Shown: positions 52,099 to 59,833 of the stretch, piece after piece | Layout: every line of letters starts with the position of its first letter | How positions within the stretch are numbered: the first letter of the stretch is position 1 | Source: Mesorhizobium sp. 1M-11 | GTDB taxonomy: Bacteria > Pseudomonadota > Alphaproteobacteria > Rhizobiales > Rhizobiaceae | DNA: 64,000 bases | Direction of reading: 5' to 3' | NCBI RefSeq assembly: GCF_001303895.1 | Contig: NZ_LJSD01000050.1 | Location: forward strand, 124,001 to 188,000 | Translations under genes and position numbers: made by a program | The notes under the pieces: generated by a model | The model's input: the letters and a program-made list of their open reading frames with translations, nothing else | Told to the model about the DNA's origin: nothing | Databases searched by the model: none

Positions 52099-52710
52099 TC
52101 ACATCACGATTACCTTGGCGCCGACCTCAGCACGATTGTAGAGGTCGATGATGTCCTGGTTCATCAGCCGGATGCAGCCCGACGACATCGCCTTGCCGAT
52201 CGACCACCATTCCGGGGTGCCGTGCAGCCGATAGCCAGTGTCCCCCTTGTTGAACAGATAGAGGGCACGCGCACCGAGCGGGTTCTTCAGTCCCGGATCC
52301 ATGCCGTTGCGGAACTGAGCGAGCTCCGGCTGGCGCTTGATCATCTGCGACGGCGGTGTCCAGGTCGGCCATTCGCGCTTGATCGCGACGCGCGCCGTGC
52401 CATTCCATTCGAAACCTTCGCGACCGACGCCAATGCCGTAGCGGACGGCTTCGCCTTCAGGCAGCACGAAATAGAGGAACTTGTTGCCGGTATCGACGAC
52501 AATCGTGCCCGGCTTTTCAGCTGTATCGTAGGCGACGATCTGACGATGGTACTTGCGCGGAACTTTTTCGATCGGGATGCGCGGCAGTTGGTAGCCAGCA
52601 TCGCTGACGCCACCGTAGTCGTTGGAGAAGAGCCGCATCTGGCCCACAGTGCTGCAGCCAGCAAGCGAAGCGGCCAACGCCGCGACTACAATGGCAGATT
52701 TCAAACGCAT
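52099..52710 (-). CDS. L,D-transpeptidase (YkuD family) lipoprotein
   Basis: A 203-residue enzyme that makes 3-3 peptidoglycan cross-links or attaches proteins to peptidoglycan. The N-terminus is a lipoprotein signal (LKSAIVVAALAASLAGCS, lipobox LAGC). The YkuD catalytic block is RLHGTPEWWSIGKAMSSGCI (about 162-181, His and Cys catalytic) followed by RLMNQDIIDLY. The upstream motif NPLGARALYLF is typical. It diverges from hmrR across 234 bp that hold no gene; I see no copper operator there. Confidence 0.94.
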   Translation of the reverse strand: MRLKSAIVVAALAASLAGCSTVGQMRLFSNDYGGVSDAGYQLPRIPIEKVPRKYHRQIVAYDTAEKPGTIVVDTGNKFLYFVLPEGEAVRYGIGVGREGFEWNGTARVAIKREWPTWTPPSQMIKRQPELAQFRNGMDPGLKNPLGARALYLFNKGDTGYRLHGTPEWWSIGKAMSSGCIRLMNQDIIDLYNRAEVGAKVIVM

Positions 52711-52944
52711 GAACCGTTTCTACGCTCCGTCCCGTTGACCCGCGGCGATTCGGTAAAAATCGTTAACGCATTCATGCTGGCATTTCTTTTGCTTGCCAAG
52801 CAGCCGATGCTTATATGGAGGGGTGTGCTTGCCGGTAAGGCGCCAGCTATGGCATTTCGGCAACATCTGCCACGGGATTATCGAGCAAAAACAAAGAAAG
52901 CGGCCTGAAAAACATCCCGATTGAGGCCGCCAGAGGACGAGATC

Positions 52945-53346
52945 ATGAACATCGGCGATGCCGCCCGCCGCTCCGGACTGCCAGCCAAGACCATCCGTTA
53001 CTACGAAGAGATCGGGCTGATCTCGCCCGAGCGCAGCGACAACAGCTATCGCGACTATTCGGGTGACGACGTACATCGCCTGGCTTTCCTGAAGCGAGCC
53101 CGCAATCTTGGCTTTTCCATCGAAGACTGCCGCCAGCTGATGGCGCTCTACCAGGACCGTGAGCGGGCCAGCCAGGACGTCCGTGCGATCGCGGCGGCGC
53201 ATGTTGCGGCGATCGAGGAAAAGGTGCGCGAACTGCAGTCCATGCGCGCGACCCTGAACAAGCTGATCCACGCCTGCCATGGCGACAACCGCCCGGATTG
53301 CCCGATCCTGGAAGAGATGGCAGGAGAGGTCGAGACGGTGGGCTGA
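52945..53346 (+). CDS. hmrR: Cu(I)-responsive MerR-family regulator HmrR/CueR
   Basis: A 133-residue MerR-type activator. The winged helix-turn-helix starts MNIGDAARRSGLPAKTIRYY and is followed by the family-typical EEIGLISPERSDNSYRDYS. The Cu(I) site is Cys111 and Cys119 (CHGDNRPDC), the CX7C loop that separates copper sensors from zinc or mercury ones. It binds a 19-bp-spaced promoter and untwists it when copper is bound; exactly such a promoter precedes copA at 40961-40991. The ATG at 52945 follows AGAGGACGAG. mmcB follows after 38 bp. Confidence 0.94.
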   Translation: MNIGDAARRSGLPAKTIRYYEEIGLISPERSDNSYRDYSGDDVHRLAFLKRARNLGFSIEDCRQLMALYQDRERASQDVRAIAAAHVAAIEEKVRELQSMRATLNKLIHACHGDNRPDCPILEEMAGEVETVG

Positions 53347-53384
53347 AGGGTTCAAACCGTGAACGGAATCGGGCATGATGGGTC

Positions 53385-53885
53385 ATGCCCATAGTCTCAC
53401 CGGTATCGCAGAATCCCCTGATCGACGGTCGCCAGTCGGAGCGCGCCATGCTGGTGCGCCGCGGCGTGCAGCGGCTGCTTACCGAAATGGGAGCGCATGT
53501 GCTGCCGGAACTGTCGCTGGCGACCGGGCGGCGCGCCGACCTCGTCGCGCTGACCCGTCAGGGCGACATCTGGATCATCGAGGTCAAATCCTCCATCGAG
53601 GATTTCCGCGTCGACCGCAAATGGCCGGATTACCGGCTGCATTGCGACCGCTTCTTTTTCGCCACACACCCAGGCGTGCCGGCCGAGATCTTTCCCGAGG
53701 AGTGCGGCTTCATCCTGTCCGACGGCTACGGCGCCGAAGTGCTGCGCGACGCACCCGAACACCGCATCGCTGCGGCCACCCGCAAGGCGCTCATGCTGAG
53801 GATCGCACGCGCCGGGGCTGCCCGACTGCTGGCTGCCGAGATCGCCGGCGTTTCCGTGCCCGCGCTGGACGGCGAGAGCGAATAG
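53385..53885 (+). CDS. mmcB: MmcB family DNA repair protein
   Basis: A 166-residue protein matching the alphaproteobacterial MmcB family, a restriction-endonuclease-like fold linked to DNA-damage tolerance. The nuclease-type core is ATGRRADLVALTRQGDIWII followed by EVKSSIEDFRVDRKWPDY, with the Asp and E-x-K catalytic triad visible. Then come LHCDRFFFATHPGVP and GFILSDGYGAEVL. The ATG at 53385 was chosen by family start. It overlaps no neighbour and may be read through from hmrR. Confidence 0.88.
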   Translation: MPIVSPVSQNPLIDGRQSERAMLVRRGVQRLLTEMGAHVLPELSLATGRRADLVALTRQGDIWIIEVKSSIEDFRVDRKWPDYRLHCDRFFFATHPGVPAEIFPEECGFILSDGYGAEVLRDAPEHRIAAATRKALMLRIARAGAARLLAAEIAGVSVPALDGESE

Positions 53886-53958
53886 CACCTGCCGGCCATC
53901 TCCTGAAACACAGCTGACTTCTCGCCATTTCGCGCGACCTTGACTCTCACCCTTTCTC

Positions 53959-53986
53959 GTAACATATAAAGTTGCATGAAACGAGA
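53959..53986. promoter_or_regulatory. Imperfect dyad overlapping the Rrf2 start codon (possible operator)
   Basis: GTAAC (53959-53963) and GTTGC (53971-53975) flank AT-rich ATATAAA. An outer pair TCTCGT/ACGAGA (53955-53960 and 53981-53986) encloses the ATG at 53976. The position suits Rrf2 autoregulation, but the site is inferred from symmetry alone. Confidence 0.35.
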
Positions 53987-54434
53987 CAGTCGACTTTCCG
54001 GTGTCCTGCACGTCCTGCTTCACATGGCCGAGGAAGGCAGGCCGATGACCTCGGAGCAGCTTTCCAAAACGCTGAGTACCAACCCTGTGGTGATCCGGCG
54101 CATTATGGCAGGCCTGCGTGACATGGGCATCGTGCGTTCCGAACGCGGGCATGGCGGCGGCTGGACGATCAGTCGAGATCTCGCCACCGTCTCCTTGCGC
54201 GATGTCTACACGGCGCTCGGCGAGCCGATGGTTTTTGCGCTCGGCAACCGACAGGAGATGCCGGACTGCCTGGTCGAGCAGGCTGTCAATGCCGCGCTGG
54301 ACGACGCGTTCCGCGCCGCCGAAGTGCTACTGATCGAGCGGCTCGGCGAGGTGACGCTGGCCGACCTGGCGGCGGATTTCCACGAACGTTGGAAGCAAAA
54401 CAAGACAAAGAAGGCCAATCCCCATGCAGCCTGA
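53976..54434 (+). CDS. Rrf2 family transcriptional regulator
   Basis: A 152-residue winged-helix regulator. The DNA-binding part is SGVLHVLLHMAEEGRPMTSE and LSTNPVVIRRIMAGLRDMGI, followed by the Rrf2 wing RSERGHGGGWTISRDLATVS. It has a single Cys in the effector region (MPDCLVEQAV) and no CX5CX7C cluster-binding motif, so it is not IscR-like; a thiol switch is possible. It overlaps the next gene, a thioredoxin-reductase-like flavoprotein, by 11 bp, so the two are coupled and the regulator probably controls the pair. Confidence 0.92.
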   Translation: MKRDSRLSGVLHVLLHMAEEGRPMTSEQLSKTLSTNPVVIRRIMAGLRDMGIVRSERGHGGGWTISRDLATVSLRDVYTALGEPMVFALGNRQEMPDCLVEQAVNAALDDAFRAAEVLLIERLGEVTLADLAADFHERWKQNKTKKANPHAA

Positions 54435-55362
54435 TGTGCAGATGTTTGCAAAATCATTCGATGCCGCCGTGATCGGCGGCTCCTATGCCGGCCTGTCCGC
54501 CGCCATGCAGCTCGCGCGGGGACGGCGCCATGTGGCCGTCATCGATGCCGGCAAGCCACGCAACCGCTTCGCCACCGCCTCGCACGGCTTCTTTGGCCAG
54601 GACGGCGCTGAACCGGCGCACATGATCGCTGCCGCCCGCGAAAAACTCACCGCTTACCCGAACGTCTATTTCATCGCGGACGAAGCTGTCGACGCCTCCG
54701 GGCAGGAGGGTGCCTTTGCAGTTACCCTTGCTTCGGGGCAGACGCTGAGGGCCTCCCGCCTTGTGCTGGCAACCGGCATCACCGACATTCTGCCAGATTT
54801 GCCCGGGCTGGCCGAGCGCTGGGGCGTCAGCGTGCTGCATTGTCCCTATTGTCATGGCTACGAATTCGGCGGCGCACCGCTTGGCGTGCTGGCAACCACG
54901 CCGCACTGCGCCGAAAAAGCGATGATGATCACCGAGTGGGGCCCGACGACACTGTTCCTCAATGGCCAGCCTATGCCGGACGCCGGTGTGCTGGCAAAGC
55001 TCGCGCGGCGTCGCGTGACCGTCGAGCCAATCTCAATCACGGGCCTCGATGGCCAGGGGCAAGCCCTTCAGGCTGTCGTGCTTTCAGACGGCCGTCGACT
55101 TGCCACGACGGCCATCTACCTGACCCCGCGCACGGTGATGGCGAGCCCGCTGGCCGAACGGCTGGGCTGCGCCTTCGAGGACGGCTTCTTCGGTCCGATC
55201 ATCGTCACCGATGGCAAGAAAGCGACCAGTGTGGCCGGTGTCTTTGCCGCCGGTGATGCGGCGCGCGGCATGCACAACGCCACCTGGGCATCCGCCGACG
55301 GTGTCACCGCCGGTGCGGCCGTTCATCACAGCCTGATCTTCGAAGGCTTGGACGCGGCTTGA
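54424..55362 (+). CDS. NAD(P)/FAD-dependent oxidoreductase, thioredoxin-reductase-like
   Basis: A 312-residue flavoprotein. The FAD motif is DAAVIGGSYAGLSAAMQLAR (about 13-32). The redox centre reads HCPYCHGYEFGG (about 139-150), a CxxC placed as in TrxB. The C-terminal FAD motif is GVFAAGDAARGMHNATWASA (about 278-297). The NADPH-binding GxGxxA of true TrxB is degenerate (GVLATTPHCAEKA), so electron donor and partner are uncertain. It is translationally coupled to the upstream Rrf2 regulator. An alternative start is the ATG at 54442. Confidence 0.88.
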   Translation: MQPDVQMFAKSFDAAVIGGSYAGLSAAMQLARGRRHVAVIDAGKPRNRFATASHGFFGQDGAEPAHMIAAAREKLTAYPNVYFIADEAVDASGQEGAFAVTLASGQTLRASRLVLATGITDILPDLPGLAERWGVSVLHCPYCHGYEFGGAPLGVLATTPHCAEKAMMITEWGPTTLFLNGQPMPDAGVLAKLARRRVTVEPISITGLDGQGQALQAVVLSDGRRLATTAIYLTPRTVMASPLAERLGCAFEDGFFGPIIVTDGKKATSVAGVFAAGDAARGMHNATWASADGVTAGAAVHHSLIFEGLDAA

Positions 55363-55380
55363 GGAGGCCGTCCAGACCGA

Positions 55381-55947
55381 TCAGGCGCGGCCAACATCCA
55401 GCCGTTCGCGGATGTTCGCCATCGCGCGAGAAAACACGGCGGGATCGTCAAAAGCCCGCGCCAGCGTGAGCGCACCCTGGATGCCCGCGACACTCTCCTC
55501 CGCCAGTCGTCCGGCATCCGCTGCTTCCAGGCCCGCTCGCCGCAACGCGCCTGCAAGGTCCGCCACCCAGCGCCCGAAATAGGACCTGATCTCGGCGGCG
55601 AAACGGTCGCGCGCGTCGTCCAGCGCAAAGGCTCCGACCAGGCAAACGCGACGGCCGGAATGGAAGTAAGCATCCGTTGCCGCGAGCATGCGGGCGATGC
55701 CTTCCTGCGGGCTCTCCACTTCCCGCAGCGGCGAAAACACCGCGTCCTCGAACCAGCGATCGATATGCGCCAGCACCGCTGCCGCCATCTCATCCTTGCC
55801 GCCGGGAAAGAAGTTGTAGAGGCTGCCCTTGCCGAGCCCGGTCGTCTCGGTGATCAGCGACAGGCTGGCGCCGGCATAGCCGTGCGCGCGAAACACCTCG
55901 GCAATCGCAGCTATCAACTCATCCCGACCCGGAGCGATCCTGCGCAT
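55381..55947 (-). CDS. TetR/AcrR family transcriptional regulator
   Basis: A 188-residue regulator. The N-terminal helix-turn-helix is LIAAIAEVFRAHGYAGASLS and LITETTGLGKGSLYNFFPGG. The C-terminal ligand domain resembles the LmrA/YxaF type (AFALDDARDRFAAEIRSYF). The ATG at 55947 begins the family N-terminus; the frame stays open 68 codons upstream inside the DUF1348 gene. It follows that gene by 11 bp on the same strand. A perfect palindrome (56463-56480) upstream of both is the likely operator. Confidence 0.9.
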   Translation of the reverse strand: MRRIAPGRDELIAAIAEVFRAHGYAGASLSLITETTGLGKGSLYNFFPGGKDEMAAAVLAHIDRWFEDAVFSPLREVESPQEGIARMLAATDAYFHSGRRVCLVGAFALDDARDRFAAEIRSYFGRWVADLAGALRRAGLEAADAGRLAEESVAGIQGALTLARAFDDPAVFSRAMANIRERLDVGRA

Positions 55948-55958
55948 CGCATTCCGCT

Positions 55959-56423
55959 CTAGAGACCGAGTTCCGTGAGGCCCGGATGATCGTCGGGCCG
56001 GCGGCCAAGCGGCCAGTGGAATTTGCGCTCCGTCTCGGCGATCGGCAGGTCGTTGATCGAAGCAACGCGCCTGCGCATCAGTCCGGCCTCGTCGAATTCC
56101 CAATTCTCGTTGCCATAGGAGCGGAACCAGTGGCCGCTGTCGTCGCGCCACTCATAAGCGAAGCGCACAGCGATGCGGTTTTCGTTCCAGGTCCACACTT
56201 CCTTGATCAGACGATAGTCCAACTCGCGCGCCCATTTGCGCGCGAGGAAGGAAACAATCTGCGGCCTGCCTTTGACAAACTCGGCGCGGTTTCGCCACTC
56301 ACTCTCCTCGGTATAGGCGAGTGACACCTTTTCGGGATCGCGGCTGTTCCAGGCGTCCTCGGCCTTGCGCGCCTTCTCGGCGGCGGTCTCGGCATTGAAT
56401 GGCGGCAGCGGCGGACGGCTCAT
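55959..56423 (-). CDS. DUF1348 / NTF2-like family protein
   Basis: A 154-residue cone-fold protein of the SnoaL/NTF2 superfamily. DUF1348 signatures are PPFNAETAAEKARKAEDAWN, WRNRAEFVKGRPQIVSFLAR, KEVWTWNENRIAVRFAYEWR and ENWEFDEAGLMRRR. These are predicted small-molecule-binding or isomerase-like proteins without a proven reaction. GGAGAGATCACG precedes the ATG. It is the first gene of a two-gene unit with a TetR regulator; the enzyme and its regulator probably respond to the same compound. Confidence 0.9.
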   Translation of the reverse strand: MSRPPLPPFNAETAAEKARKAEDAWNSRDPEKVSLAYTEESEWRNRAEFVKGRPQIVSFLARKWARELDYRLIKEVWTWNENRIAVRFAYEWRDDSGHWFRSYGNENWEFDEAGLMRRRVASINDLPIAETERKFHWPLGRRPDDHPGLTELGL

Positions 56424-56462
56424 CGTGATCTCTCCATCGGCTCATTTCAGGAACAGGTGTAT

Positions 56463-56480
56463 TTGTACCAATCGGTACAA
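56463..56480. promoter_or_regulatory. Perfect palindrome, likely operator of the adjacent TetR regulator
   Basis: TTGTACC, four bases (AATC), GGTACAA: 7-bp perfect arms, typical of TetR/LmrA-type operators. It lies 40 bases upstream of the DUF1348 ATG and 83 bases upstream of the divergent LysR gene. Autoregulation of the DUF1348-tetR unit is inferred. Confidence 0.7.
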
Positions 56481-56562
56481 TGGAGTCAAGGGAGGAGTCG
56501 TCTTCCTGTGTCGACCACGACCGGCGCTGGCCGTGCCCTCGTGGCAATGCTACGGATAAGCC

Positions 56563-57483
56563 ATGCAGCTCAGGCATTTGAAGACGTTTGTCGCCGTCGC
56601 TTCCGATCTCAACGTCACGCGGGCCGCGGAGCGCATCCACCTTGCCCAGTCGAGCGTGAGCGAACAGATCCAGGCGCTGGAAGCCGATCTGAACGCAGTG
56701 CTTTTCGACCGCAGCGGACGCAAGCTGAAACTGACCGAAGCAGGGCAGCGGCTGCTCGATCATGCCGACGAACTTCTGGCCCGCGCCGACGAAGCGCGGG
56801 CAGCGGTAGCGACAGCTGCAAACATAACGGCAGGCACGCTGGCGATTGGCGGACTCGAAACGCTGTGCGCCAGCTACCTGCCTCCGCTCCTGGCGCATTT
56901 CGGCGCCGAGCATCCGGCGGTGCGGCTGCAACTGAAGAGCGCCGGCAGCGGTGACCTGCGCGGTGGCGTGAAGAGTGGCGCCCTCGATGTTTCTTTCGTT
57001 TTCGGCGAGACGCCCGAGACACCGGAACTCAAACACGAAGTGGTGGCCGAAGAGGAACTGGTCTTCGCGCTACCGCCCGGCCACAGGCTCGCTGGACAAG
57101 TCGCCGCAGGCCCCGACGACCTGCACAACGAGCCCTTCCTGGTGACCGAGCAGGGATGTGTCTACCGCCAGATGTTCGAAACCGCTTTCGCAAAAAAGGA
57201 CACGCGGCCGCGCGTTGCCGTTGAGCTCGGCTCGATCGCGGCGATCCAGAAACTCGTGGCGGAAGGTGCGGGCTGCGCCCTCATTCCACAGGTCGCTGCC
57301 AGGGCCGGTGACGGGCGGATCGTGACGCTGCCGTGGACCGGCGACAACTCGCTGGTCCCTATTTCCATGATCTGGCACGGCCGGCGCGGCAAGCGGCCGG
57401 CTGTGCGTCTTTTCCTGGAGGCCGCGCGTCAAAAGTTCAAACCAGGCGATGCCCTCCCTCAGCGTGCAGCACCGTCCCGGTGA
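56563..57483 (+). CDS. LysR family transcriptional regulator
   Basis: A 306-residue LysR regulator. The N-terminal winged helix is MQLRHLKTFVAVASDLNVTR and AAERIHLAQSSVSEQIQALE. The effector domain (about 90-295) contains GTLAIGGLETLCASYLPPLL and LVFALPPGHRLAG. The coding end overlaps the convergent SDR gene by 47 bp. LysR genes usually control a divergent neighbour, here the DUF1348-tetR unit, but the overlapping SDR gene is an equal candidate. Confidence 0.93.
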   Translation: MQLRHLKTFVAVASDLNVTRAAERIHLAQSSVSEQIQALEADLNAVLFDRSGRKLKLTEAGQRLLDHADELLARADEARAAVATAANITAGTLAIGGLETLCASYLPPLLAHFGAEHPAVRLQLKSAGSGDLRGGVKSGALDVSFVFGETPETPELKHEVVAEEELVFALPPGHRLAGQVAAGPDDLHNEPFLVTEQGCVYRQMFETAFAKKDTRPRVAVELGSIAAIQKLVAEGAGCALIPQVAARAGDGRIVTLPWTGDNSLVPISMIWHGRRGKRPAVRLFLEAARQKFKPGDALPQRAAPSR

Positions 57484-58177
57484 CGAAGCCGTTTCGCATC
57501 AGGAAGCGGATCGCATCGGCGATGTCTTCCGGCCGGCCGATGCGGCCTACCGGCAGGCGAGCGGCCATGGCATCCAGCGTCGCCGTCTTGGCGTCGCCTG
57601 CGACATGCTGCCAGATCGGCGTGTCGACCCAGCCTGGCGATACGGCGTTGACCCGGATCGGGCCAAGCTCGACGGCAAGCGCGCGCACCAGCGAGGCAAG
57701 CGCACCATTCATCGCCGCCGTCACCGAACCGCGCGCCGCCGGACGATAGGCATTGATGCCTGATGTGAAGGTGATCGAACCCTTCTCGGACAACACCGGC
57801 ACGCCATGCTTGGCCAGCAGCAATGGGCCGAAGAACTTCGAATCGACCACTTTCCGCGCTTCCGCAATGTCGAGCTCCGGCAACAGCCGATAGGAGGCAC
57901 CGATGTCGGCGGCAGTCGAGACGATGTGATCCAGCTCGCCAGTGCCGGCAAAGAGCCCACTGACCTCATCTTCCCGCGAGATATCGGCGACCGCGGTGCG
58001 CAAGGAAGATGGATTGCCGAGACTGCCGCTGGCCGCATCGAGTTTCGCTTGCGAGCGCCCGGCAATCGTCACCTCGGATCCTTCCGACAGAAGCTGCCTG
58101 GCAAGCGCCAGTCCCATGCCGGAGCTGCCGCCCACGACGAGAACGCGTCCGGTGACGTTTTCAATTGGTGTGTTCAT
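57437..58177 (-). CDS. SDR family oxidoreductase
   Basis: A 246-residue short-chain dehydrogenase. The nucleotide motif is RVLVVGGSSGMGLALARQLL (about 11-30). NNAG is replaced by a divergent STAADIG. The catalytic Ser is in GSITFTSGINAYRP, but the usual YxxxK is degenerate here: after the Ser comes AARGSVTAAMNGALASLVRA, where the Tyr position is Val. The end SPGWVDTPIW and the C-terminal FVTGTVLHAEGGHRLV are standard. GGAG precedes the ATG. The stop lies 47 bp inside the convergent LysR gene. Confidence 0.88.
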   Translation of the reverse strand: MNTPIENVTGRVLVVGGSSGMGLALARQLLSEGSEVTIAGRSQAKLDAASGSLGNPSSLRTAVADISREDEVSGLFAGTGELDHIVSTAADIGASYRLLPELDIAEARKVVDSKFFGPLLLAKHGVPVLSEKGSITFTSGINAYRPAARGSVTAAMNGALASLVRALAVELGPIRVNAVSPGWVDTPIWQHVAGDAKTATLDAMAARLPVGRIGRPEDIADAIRFLMRNGFVTGTVLHAEGGHRLV

Positions 58178-58311
58178 GAAATCTCCATTGCGGCCGCCTG
58201 TCGAAGGGGCAGCTCTGGCACGGAGTTGTCTGCGCCAGCGCGCGCAAAGGGAAACGGGAAGATACGAATGTCTCCATCGGAAACTCCGATGACAGCATTA
58301 GGCGAAAGCGT

Positions 58312-58923
58312 TCAGCCGGGGCTGCGCGCCACCATGGCCCGGATCGTCTGATACAGTTCGTCGCTGGCTTCGCGCGCGGTGATTTCGCCGGAGGCTGCAG
58401 CAGCGGACAGACCGGCGGCCGCTCCCAGCATGCCGCACAGGCGCGCAGTGGTAATCCCGCGCGAAAAAGGTGTCAGCGCAACCCGGCATTTTTCCAGGAA
58501 CACCGCCTCGTGTTCGCGCTTCATGGTCGCCAGCTCCGGCGTGCCGACAAGGGCTGCAACCACGCCGGGGATCTCGCGACCCTGCTCCAGCACGCAGTCG
58601 ACATAAGAGGAAGCGATCACCGAGGCGCGTCCGTCGAGCGTGGGTTCGCTCGCGGCCAGAGCGGCATCGATCACCTGGTTCTGGCGCGCGTCGAACTCCT
58701 GATAGAGCGCCGCCAGCAGAGCTGAGCGCGTGGCGAAGTGATCGTAGACAACTGGCTTGGTCACCGCCGCCTGCTCCGCAAGCCGACCAAGCGTGAGGGC
58801 CTCCGTGCCTTCCTCGCGCGCAATGCGCCAGGCGACATCGAGAAGCTGCCGATGCCGCTCTTCCCGCAGCAGACGCTGGCGGCGTGGAGGCGCAGATGGA
58901 TTTTTCCCGCGATCGCTTGACAT
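58312..58923 (-). CDS. TetR/AcrR family transcriptional regulator
   Basis: A 203-residue regulator. The helix-turn-helix is RHRQLLDVAWRIAREEGTEA and LTLGRLAEQAAVTKPVVYDH. The ligand domain is diverse (CVLEQGREIPGVVAALVG). The start is the ATG at 58923, or a GTG one codon earlier; no good ribosome-binding site is seen. It diverges from the NAD(P)H oxidoreductase gene, with a dyad at 58938-58948 between them. The SDR gene lies 134 bp downstream on the same strand and may be in the same regulon. Confidence 0.9.
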   Translation of the reverse strand: MSSDRGKNPSAPPRRQRLLREERHRQLLDVAWRIAREEGTEALTLGRLAEQAAVTKPVVYDHFATRSALLAALYQEFDARQNQVIDAALAASEPTLDGRASVIASSYVDCVLEQGREIPGVVAALVGTPELATMKREHEAVFLEKCRVALTPFSRGITTARLCGMLGAAAGLSAAAASGEITAREASDELYQTIRAMVARSPG

Positions 58924-58930
58924 CACTATA

Positions 58931-58960
58931 TACCAAAAGTAACTTACTAAAAGTATATAA
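58931..58960. promoter_or_regulatory. Divergent promoter region with dyad, likely TetR operator
   Basis: The 11-bp palindrome AGTAA-C-TTACT (58938-58948) is centred in an AT-rich island (TATATACC...GTATATAAG), which stands out in this GC-rich region. It lies 15 bases from the tetR start and 50 from the oxidoreductase start, so one site could repress both. Confidence 0.6.
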
Positions 58961-58998
58961 GCCTAAGTCCTTCTCTGCAACATCCCAGGAGCCCTGTC

Positions 58999-59607
58999 AT
59001 GCACGCGCTCATCGTCGTCGCGCATCCCGATCCCAATTCGCTCACCCACGTGATTGCCAACAGTGTCGGCGAGGGCGTCGCCGCTTCCGGGCCCGGCAAC
59101 AGTTTTGAAATCGCCGATCTGGCTGCCGAGGGTTTCGATCCGAACTTCAACAAATCCGACATCGCCACCTTTCAAGGCCAGGCGCCGGCTGCCAGCGATG
59201 TCGCGGCGGAGCAGGCGCGTATCGATCGCGCGGACACGCTGGTGCTGGTCTATCCGGTCTATTGGTGGTCGATGCCCGGGCTGCTCAAGGGCTGGATCGA
59301 TCGCGTGTTCATGAATGGCTGGGCTTACGACGAGCCGCCGGGCGGCAAGCTGACGAAGAAGCTGCAGCGGCTGAACGTGCATCTGGTCGCGGTTGGCGGC
59401 GCCAGTCAGCGTACCTATGCCAGGCACGGCTATTTCGGTGCCATGAAGACCCAGATCGACCACGGCATTTTCGACTATTGCGGCGCCAGGGTGGTCACCT
59501 CCGAACTGCTGCTCTTTCCGGAAGCGCAGGATCACGCGCAACTTCCTGCCGAGGCTCACGCGATCGGCTGCAGGCTGTTCCTGAAACAGCAGCGCGCCGC
59601 GGCGTAG
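58999..59607 (+). CDS. NAD(P)H-dependent quinone oxidoreductase (flavodoxin-like fold)
   Basis: A 202-residue FMN/FAD reductase of the NQO1/MdaB/KefF group. It begins MHALIVVAHPDPNSLTHVIA and carries the flavin loop LVLVYPVYWWSMPGLLKGWI (about 81-100), DRVFMNGWAYDEPPGG and VGGASQRTYARHGYFGAM. Such enzymes reduce quinones by two electrons and protect against redox cycling compounds. CAGGAG precedes the ATG. It is divergent from a TetR regulator that probably responds to quinone-like compounds. Confidence 0.92.
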   Translation: MHALIVVAHPDPNSLTHVIANSVGEGVAASGPGNSFEIADLAAEGFDPNFNKSDIATFQGQAPAASDVAAEQARIDRADTLVLVYPVYWWSMPGLLKGWIDRVFMNGWAYDEPPGGKLTKKLQRLNVHLVAVGGASQRTYARHGYFGAMKTQIDHGIFDYCGARVVTSELLLFPEAQDHAQLPAEAHAIGCRLFLKQQRAAA

Positions 59608-59615
59608 AATTCTTC

Positions 59616-59651
59616 GCCGCATGGGACCTCAGGAGGAAGCTCCCATGCGGC
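59616..59651 (+). terminator. Hairpin downstream of the quinone oxidoreductase gene
   Basis: The 11-bp perfect stem GCCGCATGGGA (59616-59626) with TCCCATGCGGC (59641-59651) lies 9 bases after the stop. It lacks a T-run, so its role as a terminator is inferred from position. Confidence 0.6.
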
Positions 59652-59723
59652 AGCCAACATCGACAACCCTGCTGAACGCAACCGTTGCTCTCCTCGAACA
59701 CATGCTGCTTGCCTTCCGGCTAC

Positions 59724-59741
59724 GTTATGTTACAACGTAAC
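59724..59741. promoter_or_regulatory. Candidate Zur box upstream of zigA
   Basis: GTTATGTTACAACGTAAC is an imperfect palindrome with 14 of 18 positions symmetric. It resembles known Zur operators of alphaproteobacteria (GTTATnnTATAAC-type). It lies about 93 bases upstream of the zigA start. zigA-type genes are classic Zur targets, which supports the call. Confidence 0.72.
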
Positions 59742-59833
59742 AATTCTGTAGTGACCTTCCACGAATTTGGTCACTCCTCCTCAAGACGAACCACGCCCGG
59801 GTCCGTCCCCACCAAAGCCTCTGGAAAACAGTC

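Noticed and set aside
53375..53917. 180-codon plus-strand frame overlapping mmcB in another frame
   Set aside because: It is Arg/Gly-rich with no motif; the mmcB frame carries the nuclease-like core.
58298..58936. 212-codon minus-strand frame overlapping the TetR gene in another frame
   Set aside because: It is Arg/Cys-rich shadow sequence; the neighbouring frame has a clean TetR helix-turn-helix.
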